From contig NC_064616.1 of assembly GCF_023898315.1 (NCBI RefSeq), positions 709,557,389 to 709,621,388 of the forward strand: a stretch of 64,000 nucleotides of DNA, read 5' to 3'. The notes below the pieces were generated by a model. The model did not search any database. It was not told where the DNA came from and saw only the letters and a program-made list of their open reading frames with translations. The position numbers were made by a program, and so were the translations under genes. This document shows positions 12,106 through 23,724 of the stretch, piece by piece. The DNA comes from Schistocerca nitens (taxonomy: Eukaryota; Arthropoda; Insecta; Orthoptera; Acrididae). Each line of letters opens with the position of its first letter. Within the stretch, counting starts at the first letter, position 1.

Positions 12106-12232
12106 GAATCTGCGAGTGGAGTCCATGTTCACAGTCTTCAATGAAGCACGGTATCAATTTCACGAGACTGCTGTTGACACCTATGTTGAAAAGTGAAACT
12201 GTTTTTAATTAAATTGGTGTAAATTCACTATA

Positions 12233-12300
12233 TGCACTACTGGCCACTAAGATTGCAATGCCATGAAAGTGACATGCTACAAACGTCAAATTAATATGAA
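12233..12300 (+). mobile_element. Solo left end of a Tc1 element (60-kb family)
   Basis: The stretch starting cactactggccactaagatt, followed by gacatgctacaaacg, matches the left terminus of the Tc1 element at 60213. Only about 65 bp remains and no right end is seen nearby. Confidence 0.6.
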
Positions 12301-13375
12301 ACTTACTGTTCCTTATATTGCCTGTGCTACGTGCAATATCTGGCTGTCTCCTGAATCAAAGATACGTAAATTCGATGATATATCATAAAATACGTATGAG
12401 TCATAGGAAATTTTATGTGACACTCCAAGCGTCACTTTGAAAGTTACCAATAGACGGGAGTTGGTATAAGATGTGTAATGATCAAGACTTCTTTTATAAT
12501 TACCTCTTGTGAGTATTAAATTCATTCAGACCGAACTAACAATACTACTTTAAGTTAAACACGCTACGTTAGTATGCTACTGAAGACGAAGCATACTTAA
12601 GTGGCAGACATCCAAAAAGTTTCATCCTTCAGTTGCTCTACATTTTCATATTCCACTACAGTTAACACTTGTTTTGCTTAGTGTCTCCGATGGTCCATAG
12701 TTGAATCCGCTCGTTCTAATAAAGAGTCAGAAAATATGCCTTAAAACCGTTAAAAGCTGTTATACTAATAATAATAATTTTATTTTCGTCTAATTTCGAT
12801 TTTAAATTATCACCAGTTTGTCAAATACTATCGATATACCATGGCAGGATGGTTCGTTCATATCAAAAGTACAAAAGTACAGGTAAAATGCCGGCGCTCA
12901 GTGTATCAAGCATCATCATTTTACAACATAGTTCAGTTTGTTGACATCAGATGACAAACTATGGGGCAAAAGTGGCTCTGGATAAAAGTCGGGTAGTCAG
13001 ATAAACGTTAAGAAGGGATATTTACACTAGGAGTCGCAAAAATTGCGGAAGCGTGAAACTGACTTGGAATTCAGAGACAGTCTAAGTAACATGTGAGATG
13101 TAAATAATTATAGTACCACAACGATAGTGGCTGCACGGACAAAGGATCGTTCGTAGAATGAGCGACTTCACGACATTTGAAGTAAATAGCTGGCCGTCGT
13201 GAATGGCGTTTGTCAGGTCGGAAAATTGAGCGCAGTGGAGTGCAACTGCAGTTACACGTTAGTGGAAGCATCGAGTAAAGGACAGCCAGACAAGTTACGG
13301 ACTCGGCAATCGACCGCGAAATGTTTAGTCAACGTGTTATGCAAGATACCTTGGCAATGCTGGAGCGTTTAGCTA
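12301..13375. other. No gene recognised
   Basis: About 1.1 kb of AT-rich sequence with short frames (up to 70 codons) and no motif. Confidence 0.45.
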
Positions 13376-13480
13376 CGCATCAAGCAGTCAGGCCTGGTGA
13401 TCTAGCCGTAAAGCGCGTGCCTGGAAAGCGAAAGAACGAGTGATCGAATCCTGATCGGAAGTCGACTTGCCGCGCCGGAA
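13376..13480 (+). mobile_element. Possible tRNA-derived SINE remnant
   Basis: gcctggtgatctagccgtaa, followed by gtgatcgaatcctgatcgg, is arranged like tRNA boxes A and B. No second copy in the window and no flanking repeats, so this is tentative. Confidence 0.3.
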
Positions 13481-14662
13481 CTGGCGGAGGGGACGTTAAC
13501 CCTTTCCACTCCGTAATGCAGAGACAACGCGTCTCCATGCGCTCTTAATTAAATCGAGCGCGCCACAGTGAATTACGTGAGTCTCTTTGCGGAAAAAAAT
13601 GAGGCCACTGACCAACAATTAGAGTATATAATAAAACAAAAGTGCGCTTTCATTTAAATGTAGTTACATAAGCATCGCAATACAAAACTTTTCATTGTTG
13701 ATAGTTCTTGAAACTCTTCAGGGAGGACTGTTTCCATCCTGATTTCACTCAAATTGTCCACAAATGAATCACTGTACTCATCAAAATCATTGTGATTCTC
13801 GTTTTGACATAGACATTTCTCTAAATTCTCTACAATGTATTCTACTGACTGTCGTCGAACGATTAAATTTACTTGATAGTTGTCGTTTGTCACTTGCCAC
13901 AACAGTGTTGCCACATCCGCTGCCGGCCACCGCTCCTTAGGCGACACAAAACACCGCGGGCCACTTCACAAATGCTGTTAATGTATAACGCAGAGAAATG
14001 TAGGAAGCGGCCGTCGACAAGTACGACGAAAATAGGAGATGCTCTGTCGACAGCTGATTTTGAATGATCAATGACTATACTGCGGCAGACGACGGGCTTT
14101 GTAGCCCTGAACTCAAACCCATATCTTAACCTGACCACAACCTCGTGATGTACGATGTAGCTGAGAAAACAGCGATCATCAGTCTGCGGCAGAACTAAAA
14201 TCTCGATTGCTTTGTTCACTACGTATAAGGCTAACCTCTACGAGCAAACTCAAGATAGAAAAAAATTCATAATATGTTTCTTTGCATGGCCATCTTCCGC
14301 AGCAATCTTTCAGTTTTAGCAGTAAAAGCAGACTGTAATTTTTCAGTGTCACTGGTTACCTGAAACTATCCTAGCACTGGCTACATGGGATGCTGTCTTA
14401 CCAACCGATAAGGAGTCCTGGTTGGCACTTGGCTGCAGATTGTAAGCGGCATTAGCAGATTCCAAACGAAAAAAGATTGAGAGGAAGAAAATTAAGAGCT
14501 AATAAAAAATTCAATACGATATTGAAAGTGACACAGCAAACTATCAGAAATATAAACCATTTAAACCAATTAACTGAATAAAAATAATAATCAGAGTCTT
14601 TTGATTAATTTAGAAAAATAAAAAAATTTGATGTATTCGGCGAGATAGGAACCTTCGATCTT
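13481..14662. other. No gene recognised; two unassigned minus-strand frames
   Basis: Minus-strand frames of 97 codons (13654-13947, acidic, with the run FDEYSDSFVDN) and 109 codons (13890-14219) overlap in different frames. I do not recognise either. The acidic composition of the first could fit the N-terminus of a transposase, but nothing proves it is coding. Confidence 0.35.
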
Positions 14663-15545
14663 CTACACGGCATTGTTTTTACATCTACATCTACATCCAT
14701 ACTCCGCAAGCCACCTGACGGTGTGTGGCGGAGGGTACCTTGAGTACCTGTTTCGGTTCTCCCTTCTATTCCAGTCTCGTATTGTTCGTGGAAAGAAAGA
14801 TTGTCTGTATGCCTCTGTGTGGGCTCTAATCTCTCTGATTTTATCCTCATGGTCTCTTCGCGAGATATACGTAGGAGGGAGCAATATACTGTCTGAGTCC
14901 TCGGTGAAGGAATGTTCTCGAAACTTCAACAAAAGCCCGTACCGAGCTACTGAGCCTGTCTCCTGCAGAGTCTTCCACTGGAGTTTATCTATCATCTCCG
15001 TAACGCCTTCGCGATTACTAAATGATCCTGTAACGAAGCGCGCTGCTCTCCGTTGGATCTTCTCTATCTCTTCTATCAACCCTATATGGTACGGATCCCA
15101 CACTGGTGAGCAATATTCAAGCAGTGGGCGAACAAGTGTACTGTAACCTACTTCCTTTGTTATCGGATTGCATTTCCTTAGGATTCTTCCAATGAATCTC
15201 AGTCTGGCATCTGCTTTACCGACGATGAACTTTATATGATCATTCCATTTTAAATCACTCCTAATGCCTACTCCCAGATAATTTATGGAATTAACTGCTT
15301 CCAGTTGCTGACCTGCTATATTGGAGCTAAATGATAAAGGATCTTTTTTTCTATGTATTTGCAGCACGTTACACTTGTCTGCATTGAGATTCAATTGTCG
15401 TTCCCTGCACCATGCGTCAATTCGTTGCAGATCCTCCTGCATTTCAGTACAATTTTCCATTGTTACAACCCCTCGATATACTATCATCTGCAAAAAGCCT
15501 CAGTGAACTTCCCTTTTTTAAATAGATGCTACCCATTTTTTTGAG
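14663..15545 (-). pseudogene. jockey/CR1-like LINE: RT C-terminal part, 276-codon frame
   Basis: The best preserved copy of this LINE family here. The minus-strand frame 15493-14663 runs uninterrupted from the reverse transcriptase motif C region (the preceding bases give a LFADD-like reading with a shift) through QLNLNADKCNVLQIH, YLGVGIRSDLKWNDHIKF, LVRPLLEYCSPVWDPYHIG and IEKIQRRAARFVTG. It ends at WLAEYGCRCRCKN, where the (tctaca)n 3' tail of the element is itself translated. It is 5' truncated within motif C, so it has no catalytic domain and is a dead insertion. Relatives at 5.1, 10, 26.2-27.3 and 29.8-30.6 kb show the family is common. Confidence 0.9.
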
Positions 15546-15729
15546 ATATGACCTTACATTCTTTTTTGTGTTATTTATTTATTTTATAAAAGTCTCCGTT
15601 GTTCGAAAATAAAAGACTCTGTTCTCCGTAAAATAAAAAAAAATATCTTGAAACGTAAATAAGTATACTTTTTGAACATATCTTTTTTTAAAAGCATGTA
15701 TTATTTTTTCGTTTTTTTATTCGTTTAAA

Positions 15730-17145
15730 TCACACAGGACGCCCTCCAGGCGAAAAATAGTAGCACCAATAACAAGCAAAGAATAAATGGAATTAAAAAA
15801 CACCCTCCTGGATGAACAAACAAAATTGCATCTGCGCCCCTCCAACTGCTGGGTAGACGCACTCAGAATCCCAAGGTAGTGAGGCATGTTCTGGGCACGT
15901 CTTCGCGATGAATATTCCATTTTGCCGATACAATGGACCGAGTCCAGGTATTACGCAATCATACTGAAATCTCCTCCTCATATCTGGGACACCCCAGCTG
16001 CAGGGGGGGTCGAAGAAAGCACTACCGAAAAAGTTGTCATAGTACAGTCGGTACCGCGGATGGTGCATGAGAAAAGTAAGGCGATCTTTCAGGAATTTCC
16101 AAAAATCAAGAACACTCTTATCGCCTTCTTGCAACAAATAAGAGATCGATAGGGCTTTTATGCTGTTCACTTCATTGGTCTTCGTACGTGGGAAATAAGT
16201 CTCATCTGGGAACAGAAGTATCTTCGGTGTAATGGCATGGGAAGCCGTACGTAGAAGAAAGGCAAGCATTTTCTGAATCAGCTGCCACACCTCTGCAGAA
16301 GATCGACACATCAGTCGATGTTCGTCCGTATCACAACGAGGGCATAGCGGCGAATCTGTCATGTTAATGGCATGTAGACAAAGTTATGTCATGTATTTTC
16401 CATAAAGAACCAGATACCACGTCGCACGAGCTTTCGTGTCGAAGAGGATATGGTGCACAGAACGCCAAACCACGAGCCTTTTGATCGTAGGGTATCGGCT
16501 TTCCACAACATTCAGAGTATGATTTCTCGTCATTAGGCGATAAATATCACGTGCTGTCGGGTTTCTGGTACTAGGCAAGTCGGTAAGGACATAACTGTAT
16601 TCGATGAAAAAGGTCGTAATAAGTGAGAGAGAGGAAGATATGGGCTACTGCGGTGGGTGCCACTCGGTAGGGAGGGGCCAAGTTCGTCAACCAGGCTTCC
16701 CGAAAATCCGGCGGGTCCACGATTTAACCATCGAACTTACATAAAGGGCAGCTGCTCTTGCTTGGACGTTGACAAGGCCGAAGCCACTGTCTCGAGAAGG
16801 AAGTGTCAGCGTGTCGTAGCGGACTTTGAAGATAAGACCCGCACTTACAAAGTAGCCGAACGCCGCCTGCACTCTGTGTGCCATTGCTTTTGGCATCGGT
16901 AAAATCTGTGTTAAATAGCGTGGTCGCGAGGCCAGATGAGTGTTAACAAAATCCGCCCGTTGTAACGTGTCCAATGCTCTCACGAGGTTGCCACGAACGT
17001 TCGTGCGGATAGCTTGAAGCCGGCGTTTATAGTTAAATGAGATCGTGCGCTGTACATCACGCGCGAAGGTGATCCCCAAACATTTGAGCTTGTCCACTAA
17101 TGGCAATGGAGCCACACTTCCTGCTGGAAGACCTCTACCAACGAA
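15730..17145 (-). pseudogene. LINE of a second type: C-terminal half of a pol protein
   Basis: Minus-strand frames at 17115-16687, 16578-16384 and 16362-15793 form one broken polyprotein. In order: VDKLKCLGITFARDVQR, LQRADFVNTHLASRPRYLTQ, ILPMPKAMAHRVQAAFGYFVS and SGFGLVNVQARA, then a later zinc-knuckle-like CPRCDTDEHRLMC followed by VWQLI. This layout (linker, then a CCHC-like knuckle near the C-terminus) is seen in L1/Tx1-like or I-like LINEs, and differs clearly from the jockey/CR1-like copies here. The catalytic domain should lie upstream but is replaced by an RTE-like LINE tail at 17150. Clade not resolved. Confidence 0.65.
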
Positions 17146-17149
17146 CTTT

Positions 17150-17690
17150 GTTGTTGTTGCGGACTTCAGTCCAGAGACTGGTTTGATGCAGCTCTCCGTT
17201 TTACTCTATCCTGTGCAAGCTTCTTCATCTCCGAGTACTACTGCAACCTACATCCTTCTGTATTTGTTTACTGTATTCATACCTTGGTCTTCCTCTGCGA
17301 TTTTTACCCTCCGCGCTCCCCCCTCCCCCCCCCCCCCCCCCCGTCATCAATACTAAATTGATGATCCGCTGATGCCTCAGAACGTATCCTACCAACCGAT
17401 CCCTTCTTCTAGTCAAGTCGTGCCACAAATTCCTCTTCTTCCCCATTCTATTCAGTACCTCCTCATTAGTTATGTGATCGACCCATCTAATCGTCAGCAC
17501 TCTTCTGTAGCACCACTATTCACTTCTTGTCTAAACTATTTATCGTCCATGTTTCACTTCCATACATGGCTACACTCCATGCAAATACTTGCAGAAAAGA
17601 CTTCCTGACACTTAAATCTATACTCGATGTTAGCAAATTTCTCTTCTTCAGAAACGCTTTCCTTGCCATTGCCAGTCTACTGGAACACGT
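17150..17690 (-). pseudogene. RTE-like LINE 3' fragment (copy 1)
   Basis: Reads right to left. The minus frame 17500-17225 gives TIRWVDHITNEEVLNRMG and RDRLVGYVLRHQ, then a Gly run from a poly-C tract, then GRPRYEYSKQIQKDV. The 3' end is the ttgttgttgcggacttcag stretch at 17150. The same C-terminus appears at 21.4-22.3 kb. It abuts the other LINE at 15.7-17.1 kb and probably interrupts it. Confidence 0.8.
17319..17342. repeat. Poly-C tract inside the LINE fragment
   Basis: A run of almost uninterrupted C, absent from the sister copy at 21.4 kb, so it expanded after insertion. Confidence 0.9.
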
Positions 17691-18004
17691 TTTTCGACAG
17701 GAATTCCTCAGGTGTCATGTATGAGAGGGATGCCTCCACCTCATGTTTGCGGGACGTTAATGGACACCTGTGCGTGGCTCAGCTGCTGATACCGACAGGG
17801 GTGGCGGGCGGTGCATGCTTCACGATCGATTTTTAACTGTGCAATTACTTGCGATGTGTATTGCATGACGGTATTCCTTGCACGATCGGAATAAAAAGAA
17901 GGGCGATCGATCTAATTACTTCTTACAGGACCTGCATCTTTCCAAACAGCATAGAATGATGAGCAAGAGAAATTCCAGTCCCGCAAACTGATTCTTTTAT
18001 AAAA

Positions 18005-18007
<3 letters not shown>

Positions 18008-18070
<63 letters not shown>
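18008..18070. repeat. (AT)n microsatellite
   Basis: About 62 bp of pure alternating at. Confidence 0.97.
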
Positions 18071-18071
<1 letters not shown>

Positions 18072-18239
18072 CTTGAATTTCCCCTTTGTTAGATCTTTCC
18101 TCTCCACTGCAGAGCCACCAATTCCCAGGTAGTGAAGGGGAGAGGGAGAGGGCAGGTGGCAAGGGGGAGTGGGGATGGGGTGGCGAAGGTGGTAACCAAT
18201 TTTCTGAAAACTTCTTTATATATAAACTATATTTTATAC

Positions 18240-18436
18240 ATTGCTTTAAATCCCCTAAATTGTTTAAATAAACAATATTCCACACATTGACTGAATTGTT
18301 TAAACAATATTCCATACACAGCAATCGGTTTCCCGACAAATTCCTTAAGTAAGTAAATAAACTATATTCCATACACTGCCATAAATAACTAAAAAATATT
18401 CTATACATAGTATAAATTCTTTAAACAATATTCCCT
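18240..18436. repeat. Irregular repeats of an acaatattcc(at/ac)aca unit
   Basis: The unit aaacaatattccacacat or close variants (acaatattccatacac, actatattccatacact, aaatattctatacata) recurs at about 18270, 18303, 18361, 18395 and 18424 with uneven spacing. A SINE later inserted into the last unit. Confidence 0.6.
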
Positions 18437-18439
18437 CCA

Positions 18440-18639
18440 GCCATCCGGTGTGGCCAAGCGGTTCTAGGCGCTTCAGTTGGGAACCGTGCGACCGCTAAGG
18501 TCGCAGGTTCGAATCCTGCCTTGGGCATGGATGTGTGTGAAGTCCTTAGGTTAGTTAGGTTTAAGTAGTCCTAAGTCTAGGGGACTGATGACCTCAGATG
18601 TTAAGTCCATAGTGCTCAGAGCCATTTGAACCATGTTTT
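18440..18639 (+). mobile_element. SINE-A copy
   Basis: Complete head (gtggccaagcggttc, ggttcgaatcctgcc), body and tail. The 11-bp duplication tattccctcca lies at 18429-18439 and 18640-18650. Confidence 0.95.
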
Positions 18640-18879
18640 TATTCCCTCCAAATGACTGATCAACTAAAACTTTTTCCCACCAGTTTCCAGGAGGGAGGGT
18701 GGGAAGGAAGGGGATTTACCAGAGGGTGAGAGGTTAATTAATTGATTAATTTAAGTAAGTTGTCAATCAAATTGATAAGAGTGAGAGGGGCTATTCCAGT
18801 AAATCAGACCTAAAAGTGTACCTGTAGCAGTAAGGGGGAAGCTTTCCTGAGGGGGCAGGGGAGTGGGAGGGGATAGGGG

Positions 18880-19006
18880 AACAACAGGTTAAGTGCCTGT
18901 CAATCAAAAGGAAGGATCCTTTTAGCAGAACAATAGGTTAAGGACCTGTCAATCAAAGGAGAAGAATAGGTTAAGTACCTGTCAATCAAAGGAGAACAAT
19001 AGGTTT
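18880..19006 (+). repeat. 33-bp minisatellite, about 3.4 copies
   Basis: Units of the form agaacaataggttaag, then (g/t)(a/t)cctgtcaatcaaagg. Exact 33-bp units are at 18927-18959 and 18960-18992, a partial unit starts at 18993, and an outlying copy at 18880-18910 is separated by about 16 bp. Confidence 0.85.
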
Positions 19007-19029
19007 GCCCCTGAGTGCATACCTGCCCC

Positions 19030-19905
19030 TGATGCAGGCAACCTGCACTAACAAAATGCACCACAACAAAGCTTGTTCCACTACTGGTGGCTGTTGTGTA
19101 GAGTTGTCGGTGCTAACAGACAAGCAACAACGAGTGAAATAACCGCAGACATAAATGGGGATGTACGACCAACGTGTCCATTATGACAGTGTCCCGAAAT
19201 TTGACGTTAATGGGCTATGGCAGCAGACGACCGACGCAAGTGACTTTGCTAATGGCACAACATCGACTGCAGCGCCTCTCCTGGATTCGTGACCATATCA
19301 GTTGGATCCTAGACGATTGTAAAACCGTGGCCAGGTCAGATGAGTCCCGGTTTCAGTTGATAAGAACCGATGGTAGGGTTGAAATGTGATCCAGATCCCA
19401 CGAACTATGGACCCAAGAAGGCACTATGCAAGGTGGTGGTGGCTCCACAATGGTGTGGGCTGTGTTTACGCGGAATGGACCCTGTCCCCTGATCCAACTG
19501 AACCAATAGTTGACTGGAAATGTTTATGTTCAGCTACTTGAAGAAGATTTGCAGTCATTCATGTACTTCACGTTTTGCTAATGACAGTGCACCATGTCAC
19601 AGGGCCACAATTGTTCACAATTGGTTTGAACAACATTCTGGATAGTTTGAGCGAATGGTTTGGCCACCCAGGTCGACCGACATGAGTCCCATCAAACATT
19701 TATGGGACACAATCGAGGGGTCAGTTCGTGCACAAAATCCTGCACTGGCGACATTTTCGCAACTACAGACGGTTGTAGAAGCAGTTTAGATCAATATTTC
19801 TGCAGGTGTTTTCCAATGACACCATGTCGAATTGCTACACTACGTCAGGCAAAAAGAGGTCCGTCGCGATATTAGGAGGTGTCCAATGATTTTTGTCACC
19901 TCACT
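19030..19905 (+). pseudogene. Tc1-like element, decayed
   Basis: Broken Tc1 transposase on the plus strand: VARSDESRFQLIRTDGR at about 19330-19380 (first catalytic D), NDSAPCHRA near 19580 (second D) and MSPIKHLWDTIEG near 19685, where the expected catalytic E is K. The right end reads gatttttgtcacctca, typical of this Tc1 group, but no matching left end was found. Stops and shifts are frequent. Inactive. Confidence 0.75.
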
Positions 19906-20149
19906 GAATTACAGATATTTACACACTTATAGATCTGTTTTGACAAGAATGGGGCAGATAATAAGCTCTAGCCTTAAAAGAAGAAAATGTATACTGTTAT
20001 TGCGTAGGCTTCCATGGCCAGAGTCAGTTGACATAAAAGTTTTCTAAGCATGGTATCACGTCATAATGTAAAAAACTGTGTTGGAGAAATCAACGTGTCT
20101 GCCACGGTTACAGTGGCCTTCTTATGGGTCACCAGAAGACATTTTTAGT

Positions 20150-21120
20150 ACGTGTTTAATGACGAGTTAAATGCTCACGATAAATCAACGCGAGTTCATG
20201 CGGAGCATAATTCGTTAAAACCTCCATCAAAGTCTGCAGTGGAAAACAGTGTCGTGAAATAGCTCTAAACGGGTTCTTCTGCGAATAAAAACCGTAACTA
20301 TCTGAAAGTTGTTGGAGCACGAATGAAGGAAAGCCTGGAAAAAACCGGCAAATCATCAACATCATTTATATGTGCAAGTGGAAATTAGGAGAGAGTCGTT
20401 GGGGAAGATTATCAAAAAGGACCTTCATCTGTATACTTGTAAATTTACAGTAGCACCTGAGTTAAAGCGTCCAGACGAACTTTTGGTTCCTGACTTCTGC
20501 CGGTAGTTTCTGAGTGAAGTGGAATCAGGATTTTTGGTTTCTCGGATTTTCATTTCTACAGATGTGGCTTGGTTCAGCTAATCAGGGTATATGAACTCAC
20601 AGAACATGCGCCACTATGCACCGAAAATTCCCCATCAGTACTTTGAAGAGCCACTGCATAAACTCAGGACTGGTGTATGGTGCGCAATGTCTGGTGTCTA
20701 CATCGTAACACGATTCTTTCACCAAACTGTTAATGTTAACCTGTTTGTCCGCAAACTGTTTTATTCAAACGTGCATCAACTCGCAAAAGCCGAACGGCTG
20801 TATAGATATTTCAGCAAGATGGAGCAACAGCACACACCGCCTTGCAGCCTTGTCATGATGTGTTCGGTGAGGAAAGGACAATCAGCAGAGACAATAGAAT
20901 CTCCTGGCCACCGCGAACACCCGAACTCTCTCCATGTGATTTTTACCTGTGAGACAAATCAAAGTGTCCTCACACTGGAAGCGCTGCAGCAGAACAGTGA
21001 AAACACTATTGCTGCTACCGTTCAGGCAGAGTCACTATGTGTCTCCCACAGTTTTATAAATCGAGCACAGCGCTGCATCGACATCAACGGTGGGCATTTC
21101 CAGCATGTCCTGTGATGTAC
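20150..21120 (+). pseudogene. DUF4817-type mariner-like transposase remnant
   Basis: The region around 20575-20700 gives AWFS, stop, SGYMNSQNMRHYAP, then LRTGVWCAMSG; near 20905-20945 another frame gives WPPRTPELSPCDFYL. This order (first acidic residue before the SGY-N-QN motif, VWC, and the PPRxPxLxxxDF block carrying the last acidic residue) is that of the mariner-like transposases carrying a DUF4817 helix-turn-helix. The 174-codon frame at 20591-21115 shifts out of register after about 20720. Family is known; the placement here is inference from motif order. Confidence 0.6.
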
Positions 21121-21172
21121 ATTAACAAGGGTCAAAAGTGCGTCTGTAGTATTGTAAATGTTTTCCGGGCCA

Positions 21173-21175
<3 letters not shown>

Positions 21176-21207
<32 letters not shown>

Positions 21208-21390
21208 TCTGAGCACTATGGGACTTAACTGCTGAGGTCATCAGTCCCCTGAAACTTAGAACTACCGAAACCTAACTAACCTAAGGACATCACACACAAC
21301 CATGCCCGAGGCAGGATTCGAACCTGCGACCGTAGCGGTCGCGCGGTTCCAGACTGTAGCGCCTAGAACCGCTCGGCCACTCAAGGCGGC
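21176..21390 (-). mobile_element. SINE-A copy with long poly-A/T tail
   Basis: Reverse orientation: a poly-A run (21176-21204) stands for its T-rich 3' tail, then ggctctgagcactatggg, body and head (gaacctgcgaccgtagcggt). The imperfect duplication gggccactt / ggcccactt lies at 21167-21175 and near 21390-21399. Confidence 0.9.
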
Positions 21391-21404
21391 GGCCCACTTT
21401 CATA

Positions 21405-22310
21405 TTCATTGTTGTTGTGGTCTTAAGTCCAGAGACTGGCTTGATGCAGCTCTCCATGCTACTCTATCCTGTGCAAGCTTCTTCATCTCCCAGTACCTAC
21501 TTCAACCTACATCCTTCTGAATCTGTTTAGTGTATTCATCTCTTGGTCTCCCTCTACGATTTTTACCCTCCACGCTGCCCTCCAATACTAAATTGGTGAT
21601 CTCTTGATGCCTCAGAATATGCCCTACCAACCGATCCCTTCTTGTAGCCAAGTTGTGCCACAAATTTCTCTTCTGTCCAATTCTATTCAATACCTCCTCA
21701 TTAGTTATGTGATCTACCCATCTAATCTTCAGCATTCTTCTGTAGCACCACATTTCGAAAACTTCTATTCTTTTTTTGTCCAAACTACTTATCGTCCACG
21801 TTTCACTTCAATACATGGCTGAACTCCATACAAATACTTTCAGAAACGACTTCCTGACACTTAAATCTATACTCGATGTTAACAAATTTCTCTTCTTCAG
21901 AAACGCTTTCCTTGCCATTGCCAGTCTACATTTTATATCCTCTCTACTTCGACCATCATCAGTTATTTTACTCACCAAATAGCAAAACTCATTTACTACT
22001 TTAAGCGTCTCATTTCCTTGCTCAGTATACAGATTGAATAATATCGGGGATAGGCTACAACCCTGTGTCACTCCCTTCCCAACCACTGCTTCCCTTTCAT
22101 GTCCCTCGACTCTTATAGCTGCCATCTGGTTTCTGTATAAATTGTAAATAGACTTTCGCTCCATGTATTTGACCCCTGTCACCTTCAGAATTTGAAAGAG
22201 AGAATTCCAGTCAACATTGTCAAAAGCGTTCTCTAAGTCTACAAATGATAGAAACGTAGGTTTGCCTTTCCTTAACCTATTTTCTAAGATAAGTCGTAGG
22301 GTAACTTATA
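21405..22310 (-). pseudogene. RTE-like LINE 3' part with internal deletion (copy 2)
   Basis: Minus strand. Frame 22182-21808 has ERKSIYNLYRNQMAAIRVEG and GVTQGCSLSPILFNLYTEQ (RT motif B). The text then jumps to LKVVNEFCYLVSKITDDG, so the motif C (ADD) segment is deleted in frame. Frame 21783-21502 continues with YRRMLKIRWVDHITNEEVL and GRPRDEYTKQIQKDVG. Its 3' end, ttgttgttgtggtcttaag at 21411, matches copy 1 at 17.15 kb. Bases beyond 22182 give another RT fragment near SKAFDN(V). Dead copy. Confidence 0.85.
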
Positions 22311-22487
22311 TAAGTTATTTTATTTTGCCAACAGTGTGTGAAGTATCAAATGAAAGCTGATGATGTCAGCAACACCGCAATAGGTTCCATTTCAAATCCT
22401 GCATGTGTAGCAAAAGTTAAACTCGATTTTCTAAAAGCTAGACAAGGGAATGTGCCACAGCCGTAAAACCTCCATAAGCTACAGGTA

Positions 22488-23450
22488 CACCACCTGTTCA
22501 GAGAGATCCCATACGTAATGCGGAATTGACCACTCGCTGCCCAACAGGCGGACCCGTAGGTACATAAGGATTGAGGGAGTATTGTGTTGTCAGTAGGGAA
22601 GCAATAACAGCAGAATGGGTCGGGACAGGAGAGCTCAGTGACTTCGAACATGGACGAGTCACTGAATGTCAGCTGAGTAACAAATCCATCAGCGACAGTT
22701 CAGCCTTCCTAAAGCTGTCAAAGTCGACTGTTGGCGATGTGATTGTGAAGTGGGAAAGCGAAGGAATAAACAAAACTAAATCAAATCCAGTCAGATCTTA
22801 AGTACTGACCGACAGGAATCGTCGAGCTTTGAGAAGGGTGGTTGTAAAAAATCGTGTAAAATCAGAGGAGGGAATCACCGGTGAATTACAAAGTGCTACC
22901 AGCAGTCCGCATAGCACAATGAATGTGGACGGGAATTTAGAAAAGAATGGGGCACAATGTACGAGAAGCTCCTCATAAGCCACGCATTCCTGTTAATAAT
23001 AAGCGACGCGAGGCAGTGGAAAGAGCGACGCTGTGGACAGTGAACGACGGGAAACGAGTGGCTGGGAGTGATGAATCACCCTATAATGCAAGGCTTTGAG
23101 TAGTGCGAACAGTAAAGTATGGAGGAGGTAGTGTTTCGGTGTGGGTATGTTTTTCGTGGCTAGGTTATGTTCCTCTTATTGCTCTTAAGAGAGCGCTAAA
23201 TGCGAAAAGATACAAAACATTTTACAGCACGGTGTACTGAGCACAGTAGAGGAAGACTTCGGAGTTGATGGTAGTTTGTATCAGCATGACAATGCACCCT
23301 GCCATAAAGCAGCATCTGTGAGGCAATGGTTTGTGGACATAACATTCCTGAAATCGCGTGGCCTGCCCAAAATCCCGACCTGAACGCAATGGAACACCTT
23401 TGGGATAAGTTAGAAAATCGATCTCCTTCCAGACACATGCACCGTTTTAT
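22488..23450 (+). pseudogene. Tc1-like element, decayed (35-kb family)
   Basis: Shares its start (caccacctgtt ... cccatacgtaatgcgga) and the following stretch with the element at 35.3 kb. Pieces of transposase: GSDESPYN near 23065 (first D), HDNAPCHKAASVRQWF near 23285-23335 (second D) and PDLNAMEHLWDKLEN near 23380-23420 (E). The right end is lost after about 23450. Many stops. Confidence 0.75.
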
Positions 23451-23724
23451 AGCTTTGTGTTTTGAAACGTGTCTTCTATTACACTAAAAGTCACATGACA
23501 GCTACATTTAATTGATTGGTGCTTATCTATTCGTGGGGCTGCTATTTTGCTTGCAGTACGAATGTGCAGAAATCAAATTTCAGCGTGATTCCAATCACAC
23601 TTTAAACCATACGTGTCTGGGAAACTGACTGAGTGAGCCGGTAACTGGGTTCCAGTAACCATATCGAAGAGTATAGTACCTAACGAAGCACTGTGGCGTT
23701 CAATTACTACAAAAAAATAACCTA

